Under the pieces are notes generated by a model. That model searched no databases and was not told the DNA's origin. It saw only the letters and a program-made list of their open reading frames with translations. Positions 1 to 11,800 of a DNA stretch of 64,000 bases are shown piece after piece (within the stretch, counting starts at the first letter, position 1; every line of letters starts with the position of its first letter). The DNA comes from Doryteuthis pealeii. Taxonomy: Eukaryota > Mollusca > Cephalopoda > Myopsida > Loliginidae. The stretch is from contig CM042145.1 of assembly GCA_023376005.1 (NCBI GenBank), positions 92,203,725-92,267,724 on the forward strand. Direction: 5' to 3'. Made by a program: the position numbers and the translations under genes.

Positions 1-1057
1 GGTGAACAGGTTGGGTAAATGATTTTTTTAAAGTTCTCTTTATTTATAATGATATCAAATTTTTTGAAACACATTGTATTACTCAAATGACAGCAGATAG
101 GTTACTTCAGTTAAAATCCTAAATGTAAAATTAATATTAAATTCAAATTTGAATAGTACTGACAATTTCAAAAAGCTTACAAGTATTAATTATTAGAAAT
201 TATTAGAAATAAAAAGCTTTTCGTAGATTGAAGAAAGGATATTTTTAAAAGATAAAAAAGATTCTACTACTCAGAAAGAAAAAAAAAAAAAAAGGTTTTT
301 CTATAAGTAATTTGATAAAGATGGAAAAAACCCAAACAATGAGATGTCTATTTACAAAAGAACAAAAGATGGGGTATTGATAAAAGAGTGGCAATTTAAA
401 TATGATGAATAAGCATTGGTAATGTACAAAAACACATGAAAGCGCCTGTGAATAGCAGTGAGTTAAGCGGCAAAAATTTAAACCTGGAAGATGTTTTTAC
501 TACCATCTAAAGTAAATGATCTTCAGGATTTCTCCAATCAATACAAGGGAGTGGGGAAGGTTATATACATTTCGGTTAGTTAAGGCTTTAGAATTTTTAT
601 TTTTATTTAAAAATATATATATATATATGTCCAAAATATTTATACAAAAAAATATGTACAAATAAAAACAATAGAAAATAAATGGATACAAAATAAATTT
701 TCCTTTCTTTTATATAAAATATATTATTACATTTATAATACTGTATAAGATTGTCTTACATAATTATATAAATGATGTATAAGATTTATACAAGATATTT
801 TAAAAAGGTACAATAACTTTTTTTAATTCTTTTAAAAACAGTTTTTTTTTAATTTCAAATTTAAATAAAAAGGTCTTATTTGAAATATTGGCAAAATATA
901 AATATTGTACCAGAGTTTAAATGACTGATATAGAAAAATCAACTGGATTTAACAAAGCAAGAAAGAATAGAAATTTTAAAATTCAACATATGAAAAGCAG
1001 TTACTTATCTAACTTTGTCTAAGCATCAACTGATAAAACTATAAAAAGCAACTAACT
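1..1057. other. AT-rich intron 12 sequence
   Basis: The first 25 bases look like the 3' tail of a family-B SINE (GGTTGGGTAAAT). The rest is AT-rich with a short (TA)n run near 613-629. I see no exon in it; the expected AP3M C-terminal exon is absent here. Confidence 0.5.
908..1025 (+). repeat. Left arm of a long inverted repeat (partner 2497-2625)
   Basis: The block containing CAACTGGATTTAACAAAGCA and AAAGCAGTTACTTATC reads, in reverse complement, almost the same as 2497-2625. The arms are about 110 bp and separated by 1.5 kb. This suggests a foldback element into which later repeats have inserted. Confidence 0.7.
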
Positions 1058-1361
1058 CAGTGATGCTGATAGCTTTTTAATTTAGTGCGTCCTGGGACGC
1101 ATGTATTTGATTTGAAATGTGTCCCCGGATATTTGATGGTCCCAACTAAGGTTTCTTAAATTGTAGAGTTTTTGTCTATGAACAACTAAAGCCGTCTAAC
1201 CCCTACCTTGTACCCCATAGCACGTAATTCATTTCCAAGAAAATATTGAAATGTATTTACAGTAAGCTGGAAATGGTGGGGAAGAAAAAAAAAAAACTGG
1301 GACGCATGGATACGATCTTTATGCATCAGTGACACAAGACACGTACCTATCAGCATCTCTG
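1058..1361 (+). mobile_element. MITE family M6, copy 1 (6-bp TSD CTAACT)
   Basis: It begins CAGTGATGCTGATAGC and ends CCTATCAGCATCTCTG, so its ends are inverted repeats. The flanks are CTAACT on both sides. Internal motifs (CTGGGACGCA, TGAGTCCCCG-like, AAGCCGTCTAAC) recur in the copies at 8265 and 10034. No coding capacity. Confidence 0.85.
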
Positions 1362-1394
1362 CTAACTTATCCCTTTTTATATTTGTGTTTTCAG

Positions 1395-1447
1395 CTTCAA
1401 TACAAAAATGGTGTTGCTGAAGAAGAACTGCCTAAACTCAAACAAAG
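1395..1447 (+). other. Exon-like segment on the plus strand, within an AP3M intron
   Basis: This is a 53-bp open segment reading LQYKNGVAEEELPKLKQ. It is bounded by a good acceptor (GTGTTTTCAG) and by AAAG|GTAAAA. Composition and splice-like edges are those of an exon of a gene running opposite to AP3M, but no partner exon is recognised and it may be a chance or exapted sequence. Confidence 0.25.
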
Positions 1448-1552
1448 GTAAAAAGAAACCATTTTGAATTATTCATTCTGTCTCTCCAATCATTGTTACA
1501 CTTTGTGTATAGAATATAGAATGCAGATATTACTATTACTAGCAACAAAAAA

Positions 1553-1835
1553 CACCCTTCAGGCGGTGTAAAAATTAATTTTTGAAAGATATTGCCTGAG
1601 CGGGGTGGGAGTTAAAAATTTAATGTCAGAGGATTTATATCATAAATAAGTAAAATCATCAAATTTATTAAAGGAGTAAAAAAAATAAAACAATTTGAAA
1701 TGGAAACTTAGTTCTATTCCCCTCAAATAAAATGTTGCGTGCATTTATTAATTATTAAATAAATAATTATTTTGAATATTTTTACACATAAATTTTACAC
1801 AAAATCGTAAGTATCTATATATTTGTAAACTTAAA
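1553..1835 (+). repeat. Dispersed repeat H, copy 1
   Basis: It shares AAAAATTAATTTTTGAAAGA, TTGCCTGA and TGGGAGTTAAAAATT in order with 34606-34880, in the same orientation. No ends or coding potential are recognised. Confidence 0.65.
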
Positions 1836-1974
1836 GGGCAAGAGTAATAAAATAATTTTGAAAAAAATTGATAAATATATAATACCGGACATGTATTTAT
1901 TAAAACTTGTTTTAAAAAACAATGTGGACCATTTAATGTTGCATACTCAAATTCTATGTATTAAGGATTTTGAA

Positions 1975-2085
1975 TATAAATTAAATACTCATTGATAAAC
2001 TTACACAATTCCTGCGAGTTTGTGAAGTAAACAGTTATATAGTTTCGGTTACAGACAGAGAGACAATAAACCTCTATTATCAATA
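1975..2085 (+). repeat. Dispersed repeat I fragment
   Basis: It shares AAACTTACACAATTCCTG and ATAGTTTCGGTTACA with 57460-57575, and partly with 29995-30060. Confidence 0.6.
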
Positions 2086-2142
2086 GATTATGGGACAGAA
2101 GTAGTAGAAATTTGTTATCATTTTTCACTCACAAATCAAACA

Positions 2143-2393
2143 TACAAGGTGTGTTAAAAAATATCAAGATTGTTGTACTTTTTGACACACCTTGTATTCT
2201 GGGGAAAAAATAACATTCCATTCATTAATTTTTTTTCAGAATACAAGGTGTGTCAAAAAAGTACCAAGTTTAAAGCTGTATTTACCAAGATAAAAATGAT
2301 GAATGAATGGAACATTATTTTTTTTTCAGAATACAAGGTGTGTCAAAAAGTACAAAAAAATCTCGATACTTTTTTGACACACCTTATATAATG
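2143..2393. mobile_element. Cluster of mariner-type terminal repeats
   Basis: The motif ATACAAGGTGTGTCAAAAA occurs three times on the plus strand (near 2142, 2240 and 2330), and its reverse complement TTTTTGACACACCTTGTA twice. This resembles the TIR of irritans-type mariner elements stacked in direct and inverted order. No transposase is left. Confidence 0.65.
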
Positions 2394-2496
2394 ATGGTAC
2401 TCAAGATTCAACGCTTTTACAATTGTAGATGAGTCTTAAAATGTAGAAAAATTTGCTATATTTTAAAACCTTCTCAATTGATGTTATTTCAATTCT

Positions 2497-2625
2497 AGCT
2501 TAGACAAAGGCAAGTAACTGCTTTTCTCATGTTGAATTTTAAAATTTCTAATTAGAACTTGTATCTTTATTCTTTCATGCTTCAATAAATCCAGTTCATT
2601 TTTTTATATCTATCATTTAATACCT
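2497..2625 (-). repeat. Right arm of a long inverted repeat (partner 908-1025)
   Basis: It is the reverse-complement partner of 908-1025, with a small extra segment (ACAAGTTCTAATTAG on the minus strand). It sits 170 bp from AP3M exon 12. Confidence 0.7.
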
Positions 2626-2792
2626 GAAGCATATGCAGTATCCTCATATCTTAAAAATCATACAAGAGTTTTAATTCAGATCAGTTTGTTTTATATCCAA
2701 GATCAACACACCTTGATGGAAGAATAAAAACATGAATGTAATAAAATAAAAAAAAGGAAATGATTATAAATATCCACAACAAAATAACCTAC

Positions 2793-2861
2793 CTCTCCAT
2801 ACATATCTAGTCGGTTGACTTTGACACCAGATATGGCCCACTGGCTGATGGAGAACTGCAC
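2793..2861 (-). CDS. AP3M: AP3M coding exon 12
   Basis: It reads VQFSISQWAISGVKVNRLDM then YGE, equivalent to IQFKIQQLAISGLKVNRLDMYGE in human. The acceptor is ATTTTCCAG and the donor GTAGGT. The protein should continue with about 21 residues that I could not find down to coordinate 1. Confidence 0.95.
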
Positions 2862-5800
2862 CTGGAAAATGAAAGTAAATGAAATATGACAAAGAGAAGA
2901 AAAAAAATGAAAAACAAAAAAAAAATGAAAAACAAAAAAAAAAAAAAAAAAACAGAAACACACCAAAGAAAATAAAGATGAAAAGAATTCTTCATTTCAC
3001 TTCAAGGTATTTCTTGTGGCAATCTTTCTTCACAGCCAATTTCACCCAATACCTGATTACATTGCAAATGGCCACTTACATAACCAACACAAAAAGCAGC
3101 ATGATCATTTTGTATCAGGTAAATGACGAATCATCACAGTTTCTGTTACTTCATTATATAAAAAATTAATGAATAATAAAAATAAATTTGCTGAAAATAT
3201 CTAAATTGAATCTGTCACCACCCACCCCCCCAAAAACTTCAATTATCTTCAAAATGACTTAATTAGAAGTTAATGTTAGATCAATGAAATTTGATGCATT
3301 TGAATCAAAATGATTACCAAAATTAGTTGGGTTTCTTTGTTTAATGGCATATCAACCTTCATGGGTTATTTAATACCAAAGCCACGATTATAGAACAGGA
3401 GTTACCAAACTACGACCCGTGGGCTGGATCTAGCCCACAGGCTGTAGTTTGCATTTTATCAGGCCCACCAATGATACTTGAATTTAGTTGTTAAAACACG
3501 TAACACAAGACATTCTGATACCATTTAAATATCATATTAAACTTACTAAATCTTTGTGGACTTGACTACTGTAGGTAGGTTACAAAACTTTGCGCATGAA
3601 AGCATTTCCCTTGTTAGTTATGCGATCTCGAATTTTCACTTGTTACAACTACTTGAAAAACATAGGTAATTTTCATAAACCAAACATTGACAATATCTTG
3701 AAAGGCAAATTACAGTTTCACAAATCTCACTAAACCTTTCTGCTAATGTTGCATTCTTTGATAATATTTTGAAAATAAATATGTTGGTTAAATTTGTTTT
3801 TGTGTATCTTACGCCACTCATCCATGAATATAACATGGAAAGATAAATTTTGTTTTCCATCTTTTTCTCAGAGCTTTCATTCTGGCTAGCAAGTATTGAA
3901 CACAATAATAATGTGACCCACGTTCATTATTTTTTCAATTATCTGGCCCACTGTGAAAAAAAGTTTGGTGATCCCTGTTATAGAAAAACAGTACTGGTAC
4001 TATTTAACCAGTGGCTATGGGGGATAGAGGGTTCCTAGTTTTCCCTAGAGTATTTGTATTTAGACTCTGCCCTAAAGTCCAACCCCTCTTCCTTGCTGCA
4101 GGGTGGTGTAAACGTGATAGTGTCAGAGCTATGGCGTTGGGAACTGAAGTTTCTGGTAGGGGGCAGACAAGTCTGGGACCCAGTGGTATTAGGGCCACAA
4201 CACTGCCAAAGGGACCCAGTGAATATTCCAAGAGGCATCTCCACCAGAAATCAGCAGTTACTTTTGGTCCTCTCATCCCTAGGTCTGCTGGATAATCTGC
4301 AGCAAACAAGAGTGTCTGCATGCAGGGTTTTTTTGGGGGGACTGTTAGCGTACTTCCTATTCCCATGATACTCGATCTTTGACTTTCTATTCAAGAGATG
4401 AAGCCAACTCAACCCCCCTGGGGTGAATGCTGCCACAAGAGTGATCAGATTAACGAAACTGGAGTTCAAACTCACTTACTACAATGTCACAGTCCAGCAG
4501 GTTAGCCACTACGCCAGAGGTTCCCGACCAGGGGTACGAGCATTATTTCAGGGGGTGCGAAAAGCGTCTGTTCAAATTTAGATTAAATTTTTTTCTTTTG
4601 TAATTAATATCATTTATATTTTCATTTCTTTATTTCAGATTATTATCATTAGCAAGTAATTCAAATATTAATGTCTGATCTTTGTTTACATATTATATTA
4701 GATTTAGAGAATGAAATATATATATATGAACTTTTGTTGAAACTGTAGTATGGATTCACATTCTATATTTTTGAACAAAAGTATAAATTGAGAAAAAAAA
4801 AAAAGAGAAAAATATACTAAATCATAAAAAAACATCTATTAAAGAGCTTGTGGGTTTTTTGGGTTTTTTGCTGTTGTTTTTGGTTTTTCAATAGACTATT
4901 ATACTTACTGACATTGTAGGGTTAGACTCAGGAACTGGCGAACCTGTTTGTAAATTTATCTGTAAAAAATAAAAACAATTGAAAAAATATTTCTAAAAAA
5001 TGATTATAAAGTTCAAAGTCAGTAAAATTAATTTTTTTCTTTCACAAATGGAATAAAAAAAAAAAAAAAAACAAGTGTGGTTTAACAGTTACTAAGCTAA
5101 CAGACCAGACCAATACTAGTGAGTTTGATTCTCACTGGGTGCATTATACTTCTGGATTTGTAAGAAACATACTTAGTATAGCAGTTACTTACCCAGCACA
5201 GAGTGCCCAGTGTCCAGGAACTTTGGCTTCCGGACCAGTAAGATGAAATAAATTGTGTGATCCCAGGGGACTTTCCCTGCAGGCAACACCTGCCCCTCAT
5301 CTAAAAGGGGCAGGGCCAGGTTTATTCTGGTGCCTGAAGCACCCAAAAAGGAAAATGATGAAGGGATTACACACTTTTTGCACTGGCCACTGCATGAGCT
5401 TCGGTTTGTGTGTGGCTGCCCACATTAAAAAGTCCTTGTGGTGAGATGTCAGGAAAATAATTACTTAGCATAACAATCATCATTGTAGTGAATGGAATCA
5501 GTGTTCCAAGTTCAAATCTTGAACAAAGATATTTGCATTTCCCTTGCATTGCACAAAATCTGTTAGAAAGGCATGAATCCATTTGTTCTCAATTCAGCTA
5601 TGGGTAAATACTTGGGCAGTAAGGGTTCTTTAGCCTTGTTTAGGCAACATGTCTAGGAGATGGAAAACTCCAAATTCAAACTAGTTTTACTTCACTCCGA
5701 TCCTCACTGGATGGCCCTTATTTGCGACCATGTGTCACATCCTACTCATGGCCAACAGGTTGGGTAAATACTTGGGCAGTAAGGGTTCTTTAGCTTTGTT

Positions 5801-8800
5801 TAGGCAACATGTCTAAGATAAGGAAAACTCTGAATTCAAACCAGTTTTACTTCACTTAAAAATTGACCCTGTGTCACATCCTGCCAGAAGCAGAGGAGTT
5901 GGGTACTTCTGGTTTTGTGAGGGTGTCCCATCGTGGTATAAAGGTTAGTAAGCTAGTCTTGCAGATCTATTACTACTGAATTGTGAGTTCGATCCTCGCT
6001 GAATGTCCCATACTTGCGAACTTGTATCACATCCTAACTGTGGTGAACGGGTTGGTTAAATAACTACTTCTGGTTTTGTGCCACAACTTAGCCAATCTAC
6101 GTAATTAACAAAAACAAAAAAAATACCTATACAGATTGATTTTCACTCCTTTAACTAAAGAGGTCAGTTGGATTTAAAGCATGTTAACCCTTGTTGGGTT
6201 ATTTTATGTCAAAATCAGTTTAACGGTTATGGTATCCAATTATATACGGTAAAAATATATTCACAGCCATTTAAAACAGGTAAACACTTCATTATTTCAA
6301 ACAGAACTATTTGATCCAAAACAGCATACAGCATTCTTGTATAGTTCTCATCTAGCTTTTTATCCAATCATTTCATTGAAGTCCAACTACTGCAACTATA
6401 CAATAGTACAAACAAGGCTACAGCTTGGAAGAATTCTTGTTTTATTTTATCAGAAATATCAGATTTCAATATAGTCGTTAATTTGTCAATAGCAGTCCAC
6501 ACCTTTCCTATGTATACAAGGTGTGTCATAAAAGTATCGAGATTGAAGCTGTATTTACCAAGATAGAAATGAACAATGAATGGAACGTTAATTTTTTCAG
6601 AATACAAGGTGTGTCAAACAGTACAAAAAATCTCGATACTTTTTTGACACACCTTGTATATTGGTATCACTTTCAGTTTCACATAAAAAAAGGCAATAAG
6701 CAGACAATATCCCACAGAAACTAATACAATTGCAGACCACACAGATGATCTAACACTTGTAAATACACCTGCCCAAGCCAAATCTATGCTGCAGAGCTTG
6801 GAGCAGGTAGCAAGAGGCATTGGTCTCTACATGGACTCTGATAAAATAGTTGTAGTTTTAAACAAGATGGTGCCATTTCCTCATTAAATGGCAAGCCTCA
6901 GTTTTTCTGGTAAGGTGGGTGTGTGAATTTATTTTCCCATTAAACTAACCCTAACCCCGTCTTATGTTTTTCCTAGTAGATCAATACATAAATAAATAAT
7001 TTATCAGTCAAGAGTAGTTCCCTTTGATCATGTTAGACTTATAGGAAATAACCCTATATGTTCTGTGCAAAGATTCTTTTTTTTTTAATTCAGTTTGAGA
7101 TGATAATAAAAAAGGGAGATGTCCAAGGAGGCATAACAAATAGATAATAATAATAACTAATTATCAAGTTAACAACAATATAATTACCATTATTTCAATT
7201 TTAGTATAGAAAGTGTAAAGTATCAGTTAAGTACTTACGGTTCCTTTAATGTTGGGGAGTTTGGTAGGGTCAATTCTGCCGACATCCCATGTCATGACTT
7301 TTGTTACCGGATCAAAGGAATATTTCCCTTGATTTGGAGTAAGAGTGACATTCAGGATGGATTTGGGAAATGGAACTTCCAGAACAACATTTTCAATCTA
7401 AAATGGAAATAAAATGAAAAAGAGAAAAATTAGGGGGGAAAAAAAAAAAAGAAGAGATTAATTAGGTGGAACAAAAAAAGAGAAAAATTGGGGGTTAAAA
7501 AAAGAGAAAAATTGGGGGGAGAAAAAAAAGAAAAAATTAGGGGGAACAAAAAGAGATTAATTAGGTGGAACAAAAAGAGAGAAAAATCGGGGCAGAAAAA
7601 AGTGAAAAAAAAAAAAAAAAAAAAAAAAAATGGGGGAATGGGAGGAGAAGAAAAAATTGGAGGGAAAAAGAAAAAACTAGGGGAAAAAAAGCTTTTAAAA
7701 AATTAAAATATCTAATTGTAAGTAGGCAAATCATAACAGGGGCCCCAAAAGTAAAAATCTATTTATCTTCACAGAAACTACAACAGATACAGGAAGCACA
7801 GTAACATTACTGGATAGAGCAAGTTTTCAGCTACAAAATACTATTTTTTCACATAGTAATTTGATTATACATGTGAGATGCTCCAGAAGTAATGCTTCCT
7901 ATTTCTTTCTACAGAAACTACAACAAATACAGGAAGAACAATAACACCATTGGATAGAGAAAGTTTTCAGCTACAAAATATTTTTTCATAGTCACTAACA
8001 TTGTGTAATCATGAGTCGAATCGAAAGTAATGCTTCCTATTTATTTCCAGAGAAACTACAACAGATACAGGGTGCACAGTAGCACCATTGGATAGGGTAA
8101 GTTTTCAGCTACAGAACACTATTTTTTCATATAATCATCATCATTGGCTATACACATTAGAGATGCTCCAAAAGTAATACTTTTTACTTATTTCCACATA
8201 AACTATAACATATACAAGGAGCACAATAACACCATTGGATAGTGCAAGTTTTCAGCTACAGAATCAGTAATGCTGATAGCTTTTTGATTTACTGCGTCCT
8301 GGGACACACATATTTGCTTTGAATGAGTCCCCGAAAAATTTGATGGGTCCCAACTAATGTTTCTTTTATAAATTGTAGGGTTTTATTTATGATCTGGAGG
8401 GAAACAACTAAGCCGTCTAACTCCAACCTTGTAAACTATCCTGTGTAATTCATTTCTAAGAAACTATTGAAATGTATTCACAGTTAGCTTGAAATGGTGA
8501 GGGAAGAAAAAAGAAAAACACTGGGATGCATGGATATGATTTTACTGTGTCCTTTTAGATTTTTGTGCATCAGGAACGCAGGACGCGTACCTATCAGCAT
8601 CTCTGCAGAATGCTATTTTTTTCACACAGTCATCATCATTAACTCTACACGATAAACATTTTTTAAACAATAACTTACTGTTTTTCCCATAGTCTGTTTT
8701 GGCCCAATGGTAACATCAAACCGCCCAGCTGCTCCTTCTCGGAAGGATATTGTGTGTCGTACATATACTGGAATGGCTACCATACTACAAAGAAGGAAAA

Positions 8801-11800
8801 AGAAAAAAAAACATACCAATAAAATTATAAATATGAAATGAAATTTATGATTTACAAATCAGTAAATTTATCCTGGTGTCACTGAAATCAATGTAGTTTG
8901 TATAGTTTAAAATTGTAATATACAAAATTACAAAACTTAATTTGTTTTGTACAATTCAAGTGTGCTAGCTAAATTTTATAAATTGGAGATGCAGTAAGCA
9001 GCATAGATAAATAGCTAAATAAATAATTACATATAAACAAATACTTGGATGTGATTTTAGCAAACAGAAAAAAAACATTTCTATCAACTATTAAACTGAT
9101 ACTACATCTGTCCCATAATAGTTGTTACATTTAGTGTATTAAATTCATATACAAATGTAACAACTATTATGGGACAAAGGAATTAAAATGCTACATCCAT
9201 TCCCATAATAGTTGTTACATTTTGTGTATGAAATTCATATACAAATGTAACAAATATTATGGGGCAAGGAATTAAAATGCTACATCCATCCCATAATAGT
9301 TGTTACATTTAATGTATGAAATTCATATACAAATGTAACAACTATTATAGGACAAAGGAATTAAAATGCTACATCCATCCCATAATAGTTGTTACATTTA
9401 ATGTATGAAATTCATATACAAATGTAAAAACTATTATGGGACAAAGGAATTAAAATGCTACATCTGTCCCATAATCGTTGTTACATTTAATGTATGAAAT
9501 TCATATACAAATGTAACAACTATTATGGGACAAAGGAATTAAAATGCTATATCCGTTCCCTAACAGTTGTTACATTTAGTGTATGAAATTCATATACAAA
9601 TGTAAAAACTATTATGGGACAAAGGAATTAAAATGTTACATCCATCCCATAATAGTTGTTACATTTAATGTATGAAATTCATATACAAATGTAACAACTA
9701 TTATGGGACAAAGGAATTAAAATGCTACATCTGTCTCATAATAGTTGTTACATTTAATGTATGAAATTCATATACAAATGTAACAACTATTATGGGACAA
9801 AGGACTTAAAATGCTACATCTGTCCCATAATAGTTGTTACATTTAGTGTATGAAATTTATAAGAATGTTCCTTTTTCTTTTTTACTATAGAACTACAACA
9901 AAAAACTAATAAAATATTAGTAAAAAGAACAGTTCATAAGGTATATTTACTTTTTTTGTTCATATTCAACAAATAGAATAAATATATAAAAACAATAACA
10001 TGAAGAAATAAGAGGGAAATTTTTTGTTATATACAGTGAGGCTGATAGTTTTTTGATTTAGTGCATCCTGGGACACACATATTTGCTTTGATGAGTCCCC
10101 GGGAAAATTTATGGGTCCCAATTAAAGCCGTCTAACTCCAACCTTGTAACCTATCCTGTGTAATTTATTTTTAAGAAACTATTGATATGTATTTACAGTT
10201 AGCTTGAAATGGTGAGGGAAGAAAAAAGAAAAACACTGGGACGCATTGATACGATTTTACTGCATCCTTTTAGATTTTTGTGCATCAGGGATGCAGGACG
10301 CGTACCTATCAGCATCTCTGTATATATTTTTTTATTCTCTACTTTATCATCAAGCATTATTTTCTTCAGTTAATGGTTTCTGATTTATTACTATAGAAAC
10401 AAAACCTTCTGTATATTACCAGCACTACTATGCTACTTTTCCATGTAGTCACCATCAACAAATTTCATAAAGTCACCTATTTCCTTTCTGGTTTGACAAT
10501 AAATGAAGTTACAGTTTATTTCCACTATTTGTTTTTTTTTAATCCATATTCAATTCTTAATACAAGATTGGACTATTAAGTAATGAGACTGTTGGTTGGT
10601 TGGATTTTATGGCATGTCAACTCATGGGTTATTTTATGCTGAAGATATTTTGTTTTGTTCATTTCTGTGGGGTATTCAATTTTTTTTTTTCCAAAGTCAT
10701 TTTTTTTTTAAATACAATTTTTAAAACTCATTTTTTGATCTATTTAACCCATGGGACCCTAACAGGTATTACCACTCTGAGTCAGAGTGGATCTGGGAAT
10801 AATGGTGATGAATCATGGGTCACCACCCACGGCCAACAGATGGCCTCATTAGGGAGATCTTACTCCTCTGCAAATCAACTTTATCTCCCTCAAAATGATT
10901 CCCATGGGAAAGCCACACACCAACAAAGATGTTCCCACTCTTGGAAAATGCTGAAAGTCATCAACTGACACTGTCTGTTGGTTCGTCAATTCTTGTAGCA
11001 TGTTCTTAACCATACATACTTGTAAAGTAAAAAAGTCGTCAGGGCAGCCTAATGTCAGTATCAGCCAGACAGCGAGGGAGTCTATCCCCTTTTCACTAGC
11101 GTTAGACCAAGGAGATTATTTTAGCATCGGAGGTGGATTGCTACACCTACCACCAGCTCCTCACTTTACCGCACAGATCCCTGTGCTACTCATACGCTGA
11201 GTTGAGAGAACTGGTATCGAACCAAGAACCTTGTGATTCCTAGCCGAACACTCTACCGACTGAGTTTGTAATAAGTCAAAATTATGTAATATATTGCCTT
11301 GATCAACGGAGACCCCAGTGTATGAAGTTGACAGATACATCCAATCATGGATAAAAATCAACAAAATGGTTATCGGAAGACAGGAAGTGCATAGGTGTAC
11401 CCATGGCCAATGATAAACACAGGAAATGTGTGGGTGTAATCCATGATCAATGAAAACCAAGCTATGTGGGCGAAGAGGTGTGTCTGTGTGGATGTCATGG
11501 CTAAAGAGGCATGGCCATGTGGGAGTTTTAAGACTATATAAAGTCTAGAATTTTGGCTGAAGTTTCAGTGTTCGCTCGTTGTTCAAACTCCCAACAGCTC
11601 CTTTGTATGCGCAAACTCTCTCAGACGACTCTCCTGCTCAACACAGCATCACCTATATATATATATATATTATATATATATATATATATGGTTTTCCTTG
11701 TTGTTTGTCAAAGTCCCGTGGCAGAATACAACAATTACTCAAACTGAATATGAATTCCAAGAGGTAAACATGGTTTGAATGTTTTCACACAAGTTTCAAA

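Noticed and set aside
2703..2995. Phe-rich membrane-like frames near exon 12
   Set aside because: They arise from the translation of the GAAAAACAAAA simple repeat plus the true exon 12 in another frame.
4004..4475. Overlapping 70-120 residue frames on both strands
   Set aside because: They fall in dispersed repeat G, contradict each other in frame and strand, and resemble no protein.
9109..9855. CRISPR-like array (regular repeats with spacers)
   Set aside because: The spacers are the same as one another and the repeats are palindromic halves of one unit. It is a satellite in a eukaryotic intron.
10600..10968. 122-residue plus-strand frame
   Set aside because: It spans a family-D SINE-like repeat, and its N-terminal part is translated T runs. 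Other copies have stops at different places.
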